Program-made: the position numbers and the translations under genes | Assembly: GCF_027595985.1 (NCBI RefSeq) | Contig: NC_073313.1 | Span: 216,010,066 to 216,074,065 of the forward strand | Source: Sorex araneus | Taxonomy: Eukaryota > Chordata > Mammalia > Eulipotyphla > Soricidae | Reading direction: 5' to 3' | Length of the DNA stretch: 64,000 bases | Notes under the pieces: model-generated | What the model was told of the DNA's origin: nothing | The model's input: the letters and a program-made list of their open reading frames with translations, nothing else | Databases searched by the model: none | Shown: piece after piece, positions 11,728 to 24,239 of the stretch | How positions within the stretch are numbered: the first letter of the stretch is position 1 | Layout of the letters: every line of letters begins with the position of its first letter

Positions 11728-11808
11728 ATGGAGCCCAACAGTCCCAAAAAGATACAATTTGCTGTACCTCTATTCCAGAGTCAGATTGCACCCGAAGCAG
11801 CAGAACAG
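11728..11808 (+). CDS. PPP1R1C: PPP1R1C coding exon 1
   Basis: This exon encodes the N-terminal 27 residues of protein phosphatase 1 inhibitor subunit 1C (IPP5), a small cytosolic regulator related to inhibitor-1 (PPP1R1A) and DARPP-32. The peptide begins MEPNSPKKIQF and ends EAAEQ. That matches the family N terminus, including the KIQF docking motif (residues 8-11) that binds the PP1 catalytic subunit. The ATG has A at -3 and G at +4, a strong initiation context. The exon ends CAG|gtaaga, a strong splice donor, in phase 0, and joins exon 2 at 13401. No stop or frameshift is present. An in-frame ATG 60 codons upstream (11548) has a weak context (T at -3, T at +4) and its peptide does not resemble the family, so I keep the start at 11728. 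Confidence 0.95.
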
Positions 11809-13400
11809 GTAAGAAGAATTGAGTGAAATTGTTCCTGTTAAGGAAATTCAGACATAGATGCTTGTTATTAATTGAAATCATCCTTATCGTTTGAATTTGC
11901 CTAACAGTGTGACTTCCTAGGATATAAAAGTGAGGTATAAGTTGCTTTCTTTCTACGCATTTTTTTATGAGTTGCATTAGGGGAACTATTATCTAAAACA
12001 CACCACTTTATTTGATACAAAATTAGCAGTTAATGAAAATATTGTTATATTATTAGATATTCATATTTATATAACAAAATGCTTGATTTTGCTTATTATA
12101 ATATTAGATTAACATTTAGGGAAGCTTGAAATAATCCTTAAAATAAGCATCGTTTTATTTAGATTACTTATAAAATAAAAATTGATTTAATAAGAACATC
12201 AAATATTGCAATAATTTCAGATTGTAATCTCAATGTTTTAATTACCCTTAATTGTATATCTAAAGCAGTAATTATAGTCATAAGTAATTAGTGATAAATA
12301 TGAATGGTATATCTACATATAATTATAAATATTTTTTCAGAGATTAAGAAAAGCTTTTTAATACTTCCTGAATTTTCTTTTAATGTTTATTATAGTCACT
12401 TCTGTCCCTTCTTTCTCTCTCTCAATTTATTTACATCTCTATCCCCCTGGATATTCACATTTACTTAGACTCTTCAATGATACAATAGATACACTTAAGA
12501 GATCATTTTTGGTAGAATTATAATTGTAATGGAAAAACCAAAGAAATATGTGGGGTCATCAACCAAATTATTCATAATTCTTTTTCAAGTATTAGATACA
12601 TTGCATTAAAATTAATTATTGAATCTGAGAGTCATAATTGTCTAAGAGATGGTTTATTAGAGATCGTCTCAAACTCAGGCCAGATTAATTCAAATTTGAA
12701 CTTGAAATTTTATCATCTATTCTACTGATATTTATCTTGGAATTTAGCTTCATATTTAAGAAATAAACAGCTTGTGAGAGATTGTAATCATAATGTGCTC
12801 CTGAAATTCTAAAATACAGATACCCAAACTATAGGCTTTAAAATTACATTCTTTCATAAAATCCATGTTCTTTCTTTACTTGTTGATTTGTTCTAAATGT
12901 TATGATAGAAAATAAGTTAGTAAATGCTATTAAATTTGGATTGCTATAATTTTTATTTTCCTATGTTTTTACTACCCGATTTAGAAATAAAGCTAGTAGG
13001 TCTTGAAAGCATTGTTACTATTATGACATTAATATAATAATATATTACTAATGATTCTCAGGAGAATAATCAAAATAATTATTTTTATTAATAAAAAATA
13101 CGTAAAGTCATCATGATACCTTCTTTACTTATAAATTTTCAGTGGAATCACTTGGTACATTGAACCATTTCTTTTCTGTGGTTATGTAGCTCTTTGCTAT
13201 CACTTAAAGAAGAGTGAATCTGGTATCTCACAATTTTACTGATTCAACATAAAACAAATGACATCCAGCTATGTGTGCCTCGTATGTGTGCTTTCGGTTG
13301 TTGAGGAAAAGATGAGCATAGGACAGTTATGCAAGCTTGAAAGTAAAATGGAGCCATGTTTGATGCTCATTGACAGAGACTGGGCCTTTGTTACTTACAG
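11809..13400 (+). other. PPP1R1C: PPP1R1C intron 1 (1,592 bp)
   Basis: It begins GTAAGA and ends 'ttgttacttacag'. It is very A+T-rich and contains no young SINE or L1, unlike most of the window. Nothing else was recognised in it. Confidence 0.85.
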
Positions 13401-13461
13401 ATAAGGAAAAGAAGACCCACACCAGCATCACTTGTGATTCTCAATGAACATAACCCCCCAG
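13401..13461 (+). CDS. PPP1R1C: PPP1R1C coding exon 2
   Basis: The exon encodes residues 28-47 plus the first base of codon 48: IRKRRPTPASLV.. to ..NEHNPP. The basic run before Thr34 (RKRRPTP) is the PKA-type phosphorylation site. It corresponds to Thr35 of inhibitor-1 and Thr34 of DARPP-32, whose phosphorylation turns the protein into a PP1 inhibitor. The acceptor is 'ttgttacttacag|ATA' and the donor is CAG|gtaaag at 13462. The exon is 61 nt, enters in phase 0 and leaves in phase 1, so the next exon must complete a G-starting codon (expected Glu, start of EIDD). No disabling change is seen, so the gene looks functional as far as it can be read. Confidence 0.95.
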
Positions 13462-13463
13462 GT

Positions 13464-14519
13464 AAAGAAGTATGATGTATTTCACACTGATAGAGCAGAA
13501 GTGAATTGCTTGAAGAATGTAGACAGTATATCATTGTCAACATATTTCAATTCAATTCAGCTGGCAAAAATCTAACAAGGCACTTCCTAAAGTGGATCAT
13601 AAAAAATCAGAAATGAATAAAGGAAGTGTCTCAGACACCAGTCTGCTTTCATCTAAAATATCATTTTGGCGATATGCTACAAAATGTCTTGTTAGTATTT
13701 GCTGCCATATATATATGTATGTATTATCATAATCTGTTTCGGTGCCTATTAATGAGGTTGGTATAAGGTGCTTAATTAGGAATCAAAGCTCAAATTTCAG
13801 CCCAGAGTAAGTTATATATTTACAGAGTACTTTTTATAATTTATGAAAAGTTGTCATGGGGTAGACAATGCACCAGAATAACCAGCATTGTCTTTAGCTT
13901 TGCTGCTTATGTCATCTCTGAATAATGCAATTGACAAGTAACCAGATCAATTTTCAGCACTGCCCACTTGAGAGTCATTCTGAATGGTTGCATCCATTTG
14001 TTGAGGTTTTATTTTCAATTTCCTGTAAAAAGAGAGGCTGCATTATTATTCCGGATAAGGAACTATGATCTGCTATGCACAAACATTTATTTATTCAAGA
14101 GGGCTGATTTTAATCTCATATTTAACTGCTGCTTCTAGAAATAAAAGGCATTAAAAGTCATGGCATTAATTCGTAACCAAGCTAGAGTTGCTGCTGAAAA
14201 GAGTGCAAGTAAAAGCAATAAGTATGGGCAAAAGGAGTTTGATAGTGGGAACATAATATATATAACTGGAGATTAGATAAAATGATACATTTTAAGAATT
14301 CCAGGGTAAACTAGTCTTTGAAGTAAAGATTGTTCCTAAATAGAAACACATAAAATAACACATATTATATTCGAATATATAATAACATTTAATTATATTA
14401 GAATATGATATTCTAATGAAATATTGAGCATTGAACTTAAATACATGATTCTAAATACAGGGAACTATTCAGCTGATAAAAAACAAATATATTTCTGCTC
14501 AAAACAAAAATCAGAATTA
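13464..14519. other. Single-copy intronic DNA
   Basis: No repeat or further exon is seen. The stretch 13520-14250 is less A+T-extreme than its surroundings but shows no codon structure. Confidence 0.45.
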
Positions 14520-15350
14520 TGAATTGGTTTCAGGAATACTATGTTCCAACACTTATGCCTTCACTAGTGTCCACTTTCCTCCACAAGTGCCCTACTATTT
14601 CCTTCCCACCCCCAAGTCTGACTCTATGAAAGAATTTTTTTTTACAATAACTCTTAGCACTGTGGTTTACAGGACTGTGCTAAATAGGGTTTTATACATA
14701 ACATTTTACTACCTTTTAAGACCCCTCATCCTCCCAGTTGAATACTTCCCTCCATCGTGATAGTCACGTCCCTGTCATATCTTTCCACTCCAATCCCCAG
14801 ACCCTCAGTGGCATGCTTCCTATGGAATACCAGTTCTCATGTTCATTGTTTCCATTGCCTTTGGGCATGTCACACCACCATTTTGTTTCTTGATATCCCA
14901 TATATGAGAGAGATCATTCTGTATCAATCTCTCTCCCTCTGACTAATGTTGCTTAGCTTGATACTTTTCACATAGCAAATAATTGATCAATTTTATCTTA
15001 TGCTCAAGTAATATTCCAATATATATGTACCATTGTTTCTTTACGCTCTTGGACATTTCCAGGTTTTGGCTATTGTGGGTAGAGCTGCAAGGAACATAGT
15101 GATACAAATGTCTTTTCTCTGTTGTTTTATTTGGGAGATGGGGGACTGGGAGGATATTCCAAGAAATGGAATTGCTGGATCAAATGGGAGCTCAATTCTT
15201 AGTGTTTTGAGGAATGTTCATATTATTTTCCAGAAAGGCTGGGCTAGTTGATATTCCTACCATCAGTGAATAAGGGTCCCTTTCCCTCTGCATCCACCGC
15301 AACACTTGTTCTTTTTGATGCATGGTGAGCAGTGAAAATTCAGATAATTC
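14520..15350 (-). mobile_element. L1 LINE 3' end, 5'-truncated
   Basis: Read on the minus strand it shows the end of ORF2. On the + strand, 'ttggctattgtgggtagagc', 'ggaattgctggatcaaatgg' and 'tgatattcctaccatcag' are the reverse complements of conserved L1 positions. A C-rich 3' UTR with 'ccttcactagtgtccact' follows. Frames are broken throughout. Confidence 0.8.
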
Positions 15351-17404
15351 TTATTTTAACTCATGTAACTATTTTTTTATTTTAAACTTAATTCTTATTC
15401 TTGTTTTAGTTGTGGTGCTTCTCGACAGCATGTCTACCCTGAAATCTTCATTACTTAGAGACAGCTCTATATGTGACTAGGCATTCAGGACTATATTAAA
15501 TAGAAACCCAAGCTTTAAATAAATCTTTTTTCTTTCTGAACCTCTTAGTTTCCTAGGTTAAAAATAATATCGAGATAATCCTTCAAACCAAATTAATTTT
15601 TTCTCTTGAAATCTCTTTTTATTACCTCAGGTCCTAGTCATTAGGGAGTGTTGTGCTATTTCCTTTCTGACTCCATCTTTCTCCCTGCTCACAGTCATTA
15701 TTGGAGAGAACTTGTTGACACAAAAACAGCATTTTAGTAAAGTCATCTCCTTGGATCTTCATTCCCATTTTGGGAACTTAAATATTTTGCACAGGACTAA
15801 TCTGCCTTTGGTTAAATTTAGTAATAATTTATACTGCAGTCATTTGCATAAATGATGGATTATTGCAACAAAGCCCCCAGAGTTCATGGGGTGTTTGCAC
15901 AGGATCTAGTACTGTGACTATTGGGGAAATAAGAAAATTCTATGAACATAGAAAACAGTCACTAAAAAATAACATACAAACCGAGTCAAATACTGATACT
16001 TGATTCTGGTCTTTATTAGCCATGTAATCTTGGGTAAGGGTCAGAATCTCCAAGCTGTGTCATTTTTTTTCATTTATGAAATATGGATTACAATTTTCAT
16101 CCTTCCTACTTCACAGGATTATTGTCAAAATTGGAAGAGTTAATGTTAATACACCTTAAAAAATGCAACTTGTGACAAATGCTAGCTGATGTGTTCTGGA
16201 ATATAAACCTTGCATATGATATTTAAGTTAAACTAGAAGGGGAAAGAAAGAATATTCACAATCTCATCTCAACCAAATATTTCTGCCCTATACAATAAAA
16301 TTTTATGTTTCAAATATCTGAATACTCTATATCTAGTAAAATAAAACAGATAAGAGAAAATAAAGTTCTTTTAAGTACCATATGATCTTTTCTAGGTAAT
16401 TGTTTCACCTTGTCCTCAAAAGCAGTGTTAGAGGGTTTTTTTTTCATTTTTTTATAAATAAAATTTTAGTTATGCTTTAAATTTTATACAGTTAAACAAG
16501 ATTGTTTCTGTAGATTAAACAGACATTTTCAATTTATTGAGATTATCCAGAAAACAGCTGTGTATTATTAGAATCTTTGTCACTACTGTTAAGATTCAAA
16601 TTTTGGAAAAATTTTTTTCATTGTCAATAAATGAGGCAAAGGATTTTAAATTTTTTTCAGTTTTGAAACATAATTAACAAATATTTCTAATTCATATAAG
16701 ATTGCCCTGTTATTATTATTGTTAAATGAATTTGACTTCACTTACTTTAAGAAAACATTTTTTACAAGTTCACAGAAATAGTTAACTAAAAAAATAGTAT
16801 TTGAAAAAATGGTTTCATTTTAGACTTAGAAATACATATATGTTATGTTTATATTTTATAAAGGGTAAAGAGGACAAAAGATGTTTCGAGATTTAAATCA
16901 AATTTGCTTAGTTGCTCGCGCATCTATGCTGGTCCAAACACAGCGATAAGGAAGGTCATGATCAGTGCATTCCAAGGGCAACCAAGTGTCCCATTTGTTA
17001 CTGTCTAACAAATTGCCTAGAGTGGCCATATGGAATTTATTGCATAACTTGTAACAAATATGTCACTGTCTGGTATAGATCGAATTGAAAATACCATGCC
17101 TGAAAAAATGTTAATAGTAGAGCATGTGTTTTTCTAGTGAAGAGGACAGAAATGATATGTTTGCTTCTACCAATGACTGAAGATTTAGATGGCAGTAAAA
17201 ACGCAGTGGAAACCTGAAATGTGGGAACAGGGATGTTCATCTTTTAATTTTTTTTTTTGAGGGGCTACTGATATTAGTGACTTTGTAGCAAACTGCTTTC
17301 CTTCTGCATCTTCAATTTTTATGAAGGACCATTTATGATAAATTTTCTGAGACTTCGAAGCAGAGCTATTTTATTTTTTTATTATATGCTATTGGCTTTT
17401 ATTC
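15351..17404. other. Single-copy intronic DNA with a MIR-like relic
   Basis: A MIR-like core lies at about 15985-16170 ('attagccatgtaatcttggg', then a 'catttatgaaatatgg' stretch). The block at 16910-17240 is more balanced in base composition and repeat-free. No exon was found. Confidence 0.45.
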
Positions 17405-17415
17405 TTTTTTAACTT

Positions 17416-17447
<32 letters not shown>

Positions 17448-17640
17448 TGAATCCCATAAGATACAGTTACAGACTTACAAACTTTCATAATTGCACTTCA
17501 GTCAAACAACGTTGGAGTACCCATCCCTCCACCAGTGCCCATTCCCCATCACCAATATTCCCTATGCATAATTTGCAGTTAACAGATTTGATTTCTGTAG
17601 TGCTATTCAGAGATGTGACCACACAGCAATAATTTTCCAT
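17405..17640 (-). mobile_element. L1 3'-tail fragment with a (TTTA)n tail
   Basis: (TTTA)n at 17413-17446 is the A-rich tail on the + strand. It is followed by 'gagtacccatccctccacca' and 'gtgcccattccccatcacc', the reverse complement of the shrew L1 3' end. About 200 bp survive. Confidence 0.7.
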
Positions 17641-17794
17641 AGAAATAAATGTCAATGACACTGCAATTTATTAAATTGTATTATAGATTTACTTAGACAT
17701 TACTTGTCTTTAAGCAAAATTATTAGAATACTATATTTGATAACATATTAGAAATATAGAAATACAAAAATAATTTTTAATACTTAATGTAACC

Positions 17795-18080
17795 ATATAG
17801 CCTAGTTCTCCCTCTCGGAGAATCTGGCAAGCTACTGAGAGTTTCCTGCCCAAGTGGGAGACCCTGGCAAGCTTTGCCATATTCATATTCCAAAACCAGT
17901 AACAATGATGGGTTTCATTCCCCTGACCCTGAAAGAACCTCCAGTGCGGCATCGTTGGGAAGGATGAGTAAAGAGAGGCTTCCAAAATCTCAGGGCTAGG
18001 ACTAATGGAGATGTTACTGAGACTGCTTGAGAAAATCGACAATCAATGGGATGATGATGATGATGATGATGATGAAGATG
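17795..18080 (+). mobile_element. 3' part of the TATA-headed composite SINE family
   Basis: From 'tagcctagttctccctctcg' through 'accctgaaagaacctcca' and 'gtaaagagaggct' to 'caatcaatgggatgatg' it parallels the 3' half of 45270-46013. Its tail has become a (GAT)n microsatellite (18050-18080). Confidence 0.75.
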
Positions 18081-18097
18081 TAACCACACATTTTTTA

Positions 18098-18202
18098 TAT
18101 ATGTATATATAAAAGGAAGGAATTTATGTATATGTATATATATACATATATATATAAATATATATGTATATGTATATATACATATATAAAAATATATATA
18201 TA
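18098..18202. repeat. A+T alternating microsatellite
   Basis: Imperfect (TA)n/(TATG)n of about 105 bp, with nested palindromes. It begins a few bases after the SINE-tail microsatellite. Confidence 0.85.
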
Positions 18203-18302
18203 TCAATCCAAGTACCTGAGTCTCAATCTGCTTTTTGTATCTTGGAGAAGAATTCATAATTACCATTTCAAATCCAGATGTGATCATTTTATTTCTAATA
18301 CA

Positions 18303-18476
18303 TTTTTTTAATTTTGGGGGGTTAAACCTGGAGATGCACCAGGGTTACTCCTGACTCCGCACTCAGGAATTACTCCTGGTGGTCCGTGGTGGACCATATG
18401 GGATGCTGGGGATCGAACCCGGGGTAAGCTGTGTGCAAGACAAATGTCCTATCTGCTATACTACCCCTCCAGCTCC
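18303..18476 (-). mobile_element. SOR-type SINE, short-body form
   Basis: On the + strand 'ggaccatatgggatgctggg' and 'gatcgaacccggggt' are the reverse complements of the body and B box. It is a fairly well preserved copy. Confidence 0.85.
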
Positions 18477-20165
18477 AGATATGATCATTTTAGAGATTAT
18501 AGAATACAACTTTTGGGCCAAATTATAAATGTCTCATTTTACTCATAAGTAAATCTCTATCACTCTTTAACAAATGTTAACTTATTCACCTCTGTAAATG
18601 CACGTTTTCCCCCACTACCCAAAAGTAGAGGATTCCCATGATACCTTTCCTAAGCTGACATGATTTAAAGAAGCAACTATATTTAATTTATTTTAAAAAT
18701 ATTTAGCACTCCCAGCTTTTATTCCCAAATAATCTGCAGTCACATCATATATCATAGTTATCCCAAACCCTAAAATAACACTAACATATAGGTAGGACAG
18801 AAATAGAAATGATATGAAAACTACACATTGTGATATCACTAAACAGGAGCATGGCAGTGCCACTGTCCCTGCTTGTTGCTAAGTGCGTATTTGTGCTGCT
18901 ATGAAAAATACAAGGGCATTTTTTACTTTCCCCTTTTATCATAAAGATAAGAACCTTTCACTGCTAATGATAAAATCCATTTTGTATTTCTTTTGGGTAG
19001 TGAAAACAGTTGCTAATGCAGATTTTCTGTAAAAGCAAAACGGCATAATGTGAATGTCTGAAAAGTGAGGATATCTGCACCGAGAAGAATTCCTTATTAT
19101 TCTTTTCTGGAGTAAATATTTCCTATTTCCTATTAGGGTCTTAGTAAACTATCCAAATTATTCTTTTCTCTAAAACTTTGACGTTGAGTTGGACATAATC
19201 TTCCAGTAAAATATCAACCTAGACCAGGCCTTCTGAAAATTGAAGTTTGTGGTTTGTGTTCTTTTCCATTTCAAATATAGTTACATTAAATCTAATGGAC
19301 CTGATACCTATTAAATATGAGTGAAGTGTAAGAGGTCTGGAGCTAAGTGAAGATTTGGGTAAGTACCAGGAGTTTGAAGGATTTGAAAGCTGGCTGTAGA
19401 TCTAGAAAGTGAGAAGAGAAACATAAAGTGAAACTCTTCTTACACAGATGGGTTTGGGGTGCATTTTTCTCACATGGTAGAGGATTCAGAGATTAGATAA
19501 TATGAGACATCTATATTAGATATCACATTATCTCCTTTCAGTCTTTAGAGTAAATTTTGTCACTTGAGAGAAATGGGATTCCAGTTGACAGTGCTATTCT
19601 GCCACAAACACTGAATGTAGAAGTCTCCATGAAGCATATTGCTTTCTAAATGAGGCTTTTTCCTTAGTATGCTGAAACTAAACTAGTGATTCGAGGATCT
19701 GGATTTATAATTCCTAAAGGCTTGATGGTAGCAAATATTGATAGCCTTAAGCTGAATTGCTCAAAACAGAGGGCTTCCAGGAATTTCTAATGATGGGATA
19801 TTTGCAGGGTCAACAAAGTTAAAGAGGAGATCTTTTTGTGGAGTCCCTCTATTTCACAAAATAAAGATACAATCAAAATGCTGTGGGAACTGAAAGAGCA
19901 AGTCCCAGGAATAACACTGAAGAATTTCTTGGTATTTATAAGGAAGAACTAGGACACAAATAAGCCCTGATCTAGAGATACCTGTTACCATCCAGAGACC
20001 TAACATCAAATGTATTCAAGTGAAAATTGAAGTTCATCCATAGCCTATAACATTTTTATTTCATTCTAAAGTTTTTTATCTTTTTAGAAGTGTGGTTGCA
20101 GTTCAGTCTGATACACAGTACTTGTTAATTGTTCACCATATCTTTTGTGATTATTTGTGATTTCA
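18477..20165. other. Single-copy intronic DNA
   Basis: No transposon or exon could be supported across about 1.7 kb, one of the longer repeat-poor stretches downstream of exon 2. Confidence 0.45.
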
Positions 20166-20398
20166 CTGTATCACTGTCATCCCGTTGTTCATCGATTTGC
20201 TTGAGCGGGCACCAGTAACATCTCCAAGTGAGACTTGTTGTTACTGATTTTGGCATATTGAATACACCACAGGTAGCTTGCCAGGCTCTGCTGTGCGGGC
20301 GAGATACTCTCCATGGCTTGCCGGGCTCTTTGAGAGGGACGGAGGAATCGAACCTGGGTCGGCTGCATGCAAGGCAAATGCTCTACACGCTGTGCTAT
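20166..20398 (-). mobile_element. SOR-type SINE, long-body form
   Basis: It runs from 'ctgtatcactgtcatcccgt' to 'cacgctgtgctat', with the B box preserved as 'ggaatcgaacctggg'. A short 'atttcac' direct repeat on either side may be a target duplication. Confidence 0.85.
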
Positions 20399-20657
20399 AT
20401 TTCACACATTCTCCAGTAACTGGAAGTGCAACCAACAGCCACCATCACAGCCCATCATCATGAAAGTCTTACTGTGAAGCTGTCAACCTCAGTCAAGAAC
20501 AAATTTTCCAAAGTTCTAATTTTTTTTAAAGCTTCGTTTTTAAAGCTTGTAAAGTACTATGAATTGGATGGACATAAACTACATTATTCTGAGGCAATGC
20601 CTGCCCAGCAACCAAACTTAAATAAACATAGCTTCATTTCTAAAATGTTGTGCCTTG

Positions 20658-20842
20658 GAACTGGAGCAATAGCCCAGGCGCAAGGAGCTCGCCTTGCATG
20701 CAGCTAACCCAGGATCACTCCCCCGCACCAAAAATGCCTCCCCCTCCCCCCCGGCCCAGCAGGACTGAGACCTGAATGCAGAACCTGGATCAAGCCCTGA
20801 GCAGCACCGGGTGTGGTGCAAAAGCCAACCCCAACCAAAAAG
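20658..20842 (+). mobile_element. SOR-type SINE, short-body form, with an altered middle
   Basis: The head 'actggagcaatagcccag' and the end 'agcaccgggtgtggtgc' are clear. The middle carries an unusual C-rich run at about 20737-20757 that replaces part of the body. Confidence 0.75.
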
Positions 20843-20999
20843 GTGTCATTCCATTAAATCAGAATACACCTTGAGTAAGTACACAATTATTGCTGTCGTT
20901 AGATTCCTTGAAGTAACAATAGTACTTCAGCATAGAACCAGTGCTTGATGCCTGCTTTCCATCATGTCACCATACAGCTGATGCTCAGATATATGGTTA

Positions 21000-21150
21000 C
21001 GGGGGGCCAGAGCGATAGTACAGTAGGGCACTTGCCTTGCATGAGGTTGACCTGATCCCGCCTTCCCATAGAGTCCCAAGCCCACCAGGAGCGATCCCTG
21101 AGCACAGAGCCAGGAGTTAGCCCTGAATACCTCACAGCTCAATAACAAAC
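21000..21150 (+). mobile_element. SOR-type SINE, short-body form, with small deletions
   Basis: 'gccagagcgatagtacag' starts the element and 'gagcacagagccaggag' marks the body. The end is eroded. Confidence 0.75.
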
Positions 21151-21376
21151 AAGAAAACAAAGGCCTAAGGCTAGGAAAAGAAGATGGAAGGGAAAGAGCC
21201 TGAGTAAACTGCACTGTTGGAATGCTGACACTCCCAAGGCACATATAGTCTTATGAGAAGTCCTTATGGTAGGTTCAATTATTCCCTTAAAACATGGGCG
21301 CATAAAATATTACAACAATAAAATTTAAAGTACTCGTGCAGGTAGAACTCAGTGTAATTAAGTGACCAAGAACATA

Positions 21377-21510
21377 GGGCCGAAGAGACAGTCCAGTGTG
21401 TAGGATGCTTGCCAACCCGGTTTGGATCCCAACCAAGTTTGGATCTCTGGTACGAGCCCTACCAAGAGTGAGTGATCCCTAAGTCTGAGCACTGTCAAGT
21501 GCATTCACCA
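21377..21510 (+). mobile_element. Degenerate SOR-type SINE
   Basis: 'ggccgaagagacagtccag' and 'gagtgagtgatccctaag' follow the head and body order. There is a local duplication of 'ccaagtttggatc'-like words in the B-box region. Confidence 0.6.
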
Positions 21511-22230
21511 AAAAAACATTTGTAAGTGAAATTAGCACACATTTTATTGCATTAACATAATTAACAGTTCTGAGTAATCCATAAAACCAACTCAAATACT
21601 GCACTGGAATTAGCCAAGCACCACACACACACAAAAAAAATAGGCCAAAATAAAAACAGTAACAAAAATATCTCACTCCACTAAAATAAATAAATAAAAA
21701 CCCCAACTCATGTCAATGTGAAGAATATAAGAACAAATAAGAACAAATGCTAAAAAAATTGTGATTTATTTAATTTTATGAATGTGATTTATTTTGTAAT
21801 TTTTTAGCATTTATCTTAATAACAGTATTAATGACTACAAAACAAAGGAAGGTCTAAGTTTGGAAGATCAACAACTAAGTGGTATTTTCAAGGAATTGTC
21901 AGAAAAGCTTACTTCTTCCTTTAGCACTTTTGTGATTTATTGAATGCCAAACCATGCTGAATGATTTAAAGATAAGTGACATATGAGGGCTTTAGAGATT
22001 CATGTTTTGTACAATTGATTGGTTTATTTTCCCATCACTATTAAGTCTGTGTGGCCAAAAACCCAATCAGTTGGAACAGCTATGAGCCAAAGATAAAGCT
22101 CTGGTTTCTAGAAATTTTTGATATAATGTCAACTTTTGATATAATGTAACCATTAATAAACCTTTACATCTCTAAGTATTAAAGACTCTGAAAGATAACT
22201 GCTTTTATTTGAATAATAGCATATACTTCT
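21511..22230. other. A+T-rich intronic DNA
   Basis: Only a short (CA)n at about 21622 and small direct repeats such as 'cttttgatataatgt' (near 22113 and 22133) were seen. Confidence 0.45.
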
Positions 22231-23562
22231 AATTTTAATGTCAAGTTTATTTTTTATTTTGCTATTTTTTGTAAGCTTTATTTTAATCACTGTGATTCAC
22301 AACATTTTGATTGATAGGTTCATGAATACAATGTTCCTACACCACACCCTCCACCCTCTGGTATATTTCCCTCCACCATTGTCCCTCCACTCAGCGTTCC
22401 CCACTCAATTACTTCTCATCTTCCTGCCATAGTGAGTTCAGTTCTAGAGACCAGTTCTCAGGATCTGCTGCTTTTGACCATTTGTTATTGCTCTGTATTC
22501 TTCTTTATATCCCACATATGAGAGTGATCATTCTACATCTCCCCCGAAGCTTACTTTACTCAAAATGGCACCCTCCACTTCTATCTGTGCAATGGAAAAA
22601 AATGCATAATTTCATCTTTTCTTATAGGCAAGTGCTATTCCTTTGTATATGTGTCATAGTTTCTTTATCCTGTTCATCTCTTCTTGAGTGCTTGGGTTTT
22701 TTTCCAGATTTTAGTTACTGTGAATAGTGTTTCTGCAGTGAACATAAGAGAACAAATATCTTTTCTGACTTGAACTCTTGGGACCTTGGGATAGCTGCCA
22801 TACATGGGTTTTCTGGATCATATGGAAGTCCAATTCTTAGGGGTTTTTGTTTTTATTTTTTGAGAAGTGTTTATATTGTTCTCCAAAGAGGCTGAACGTG
22901 TCAACTTTCCTGAAAACAGTGGATGAGGGTTCCGTTTCCCCCCACTTCTATACAATAACGATTTGTTTTTGTTCTTTGTGAGTTATGGTAGTCTCAGTCA
23001 TATGTGGTGTAATCTGATTATGCACATAATAATGTGATATCTCATTATTGTTTTAATTTGCATTTACTTGATGCTCAGTGATGCAGAGAATATTTTTCTT
23101 ATACCTATTTGCTTGCTATATATATTGAGTTTCTGTTCATCTGTTCATCTCTTCTTCTCATTTTTGGATAGGGTTGATTTTTGGGAGCTAGATTTTATAA
23201 GTGCTTTATATAGTTTGTAATTTAGACCATTGTAGGACGTGTGCAGGGTAAACATTTCCTCCCAGTCTGTGGTTGCCTTTTCATTCTAGTTATATATATA
23301 AGTTATATATAATAACATATATATAAATATAATTTTTTTCAGTGCAGAAGCTTCTTAAATTGACACAGTCCCAGTTGTCTCTTTTGATTGCAATTTCCTA
23401 GTTTTTGGTATAGCATTGTTAAAGATTCCTCTAGATTCAAATCATGAAGGGTTCTGGCTATATTTTTCTTGACATCATTTATAGTTTCAAATCTGATATT
23501 GAGGTCTTTAATTCATCTCCAACTGGTTTTCGTTCATTGTGTGAGATAGGGGTCTGAGAACA

Positions 23563-23728
23563 TTTTTTTTTGGTCACACCCAGCGATGCTCAGGGGTTAC
23601 TCCTGGCTTTGCACTCAGGAATTACTCCCGGCGGTGCTTGGGGAACCATATGGGATGCCGGGGATCGAACCCGGGTCGGCCGCGTGCAAGGCAAACGCCC
23701 TACCCCGCTGTGCTATCGCTCCGGCCCC
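23563..23728 (-). mobile_element. SOR-type SINE, short-body form, young copy
   Basis: It is close to the window consensus, with an intact B box ('gatcgaacccgggtcgg' on +) and several CpGs retained. Imperfect flanks 'ctgagaacatttt' and 'ctgagataatttt' look like the target duplication in the host L1. Confidence 0.9.
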
Positions 23729-24239
23729 CTGAGATAATTTTTTAATACACAACTGACCAGTTTTTCCAGCACAATTTGTTAAAAAGCCTTTTATTTTTTG
23801 TTTTAATTTATACTCTTAGCTCCTTTGTAAAAGATTATTTGACCATACCTGAGAATCTGTTTCTAGATTATCAATTATATTCCATTGATATGAAAGGCTA
23901 TCCTTATAACAGTACCACATTATTTGGATTACTATGGTATAATTTAAAGGCGGAAAAAGGAAAGTATTTCCCCCCTCTAGGATTGTTTTAGCTACTTGAA
24001 GGTTTTATTAGTTCACATAAATTTCTGCAGAATTGTCTCTGTTGCTAAAGAATGTGATGGTTATTTTTACAGGAATGGCATTGAATCTGTATGGTGATTT
24101 GGGTAGGATTATTTTGACAATAATGATGCCTCCAATCCATGGATAGGAAATGTGTTTTCATTTCTTTGCTGTTTTATTTATTTTTGTGGTGATTTATCAT
24201 TCTTTTTAAAGTCTTTAAACTCCTTTGTTGAGTTGGTTC

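Noticed and set aside
18126..18311. Tyr/Ile-rich frames over the (TATG)n tract
   Set aside because: Simple-sequence translation only.
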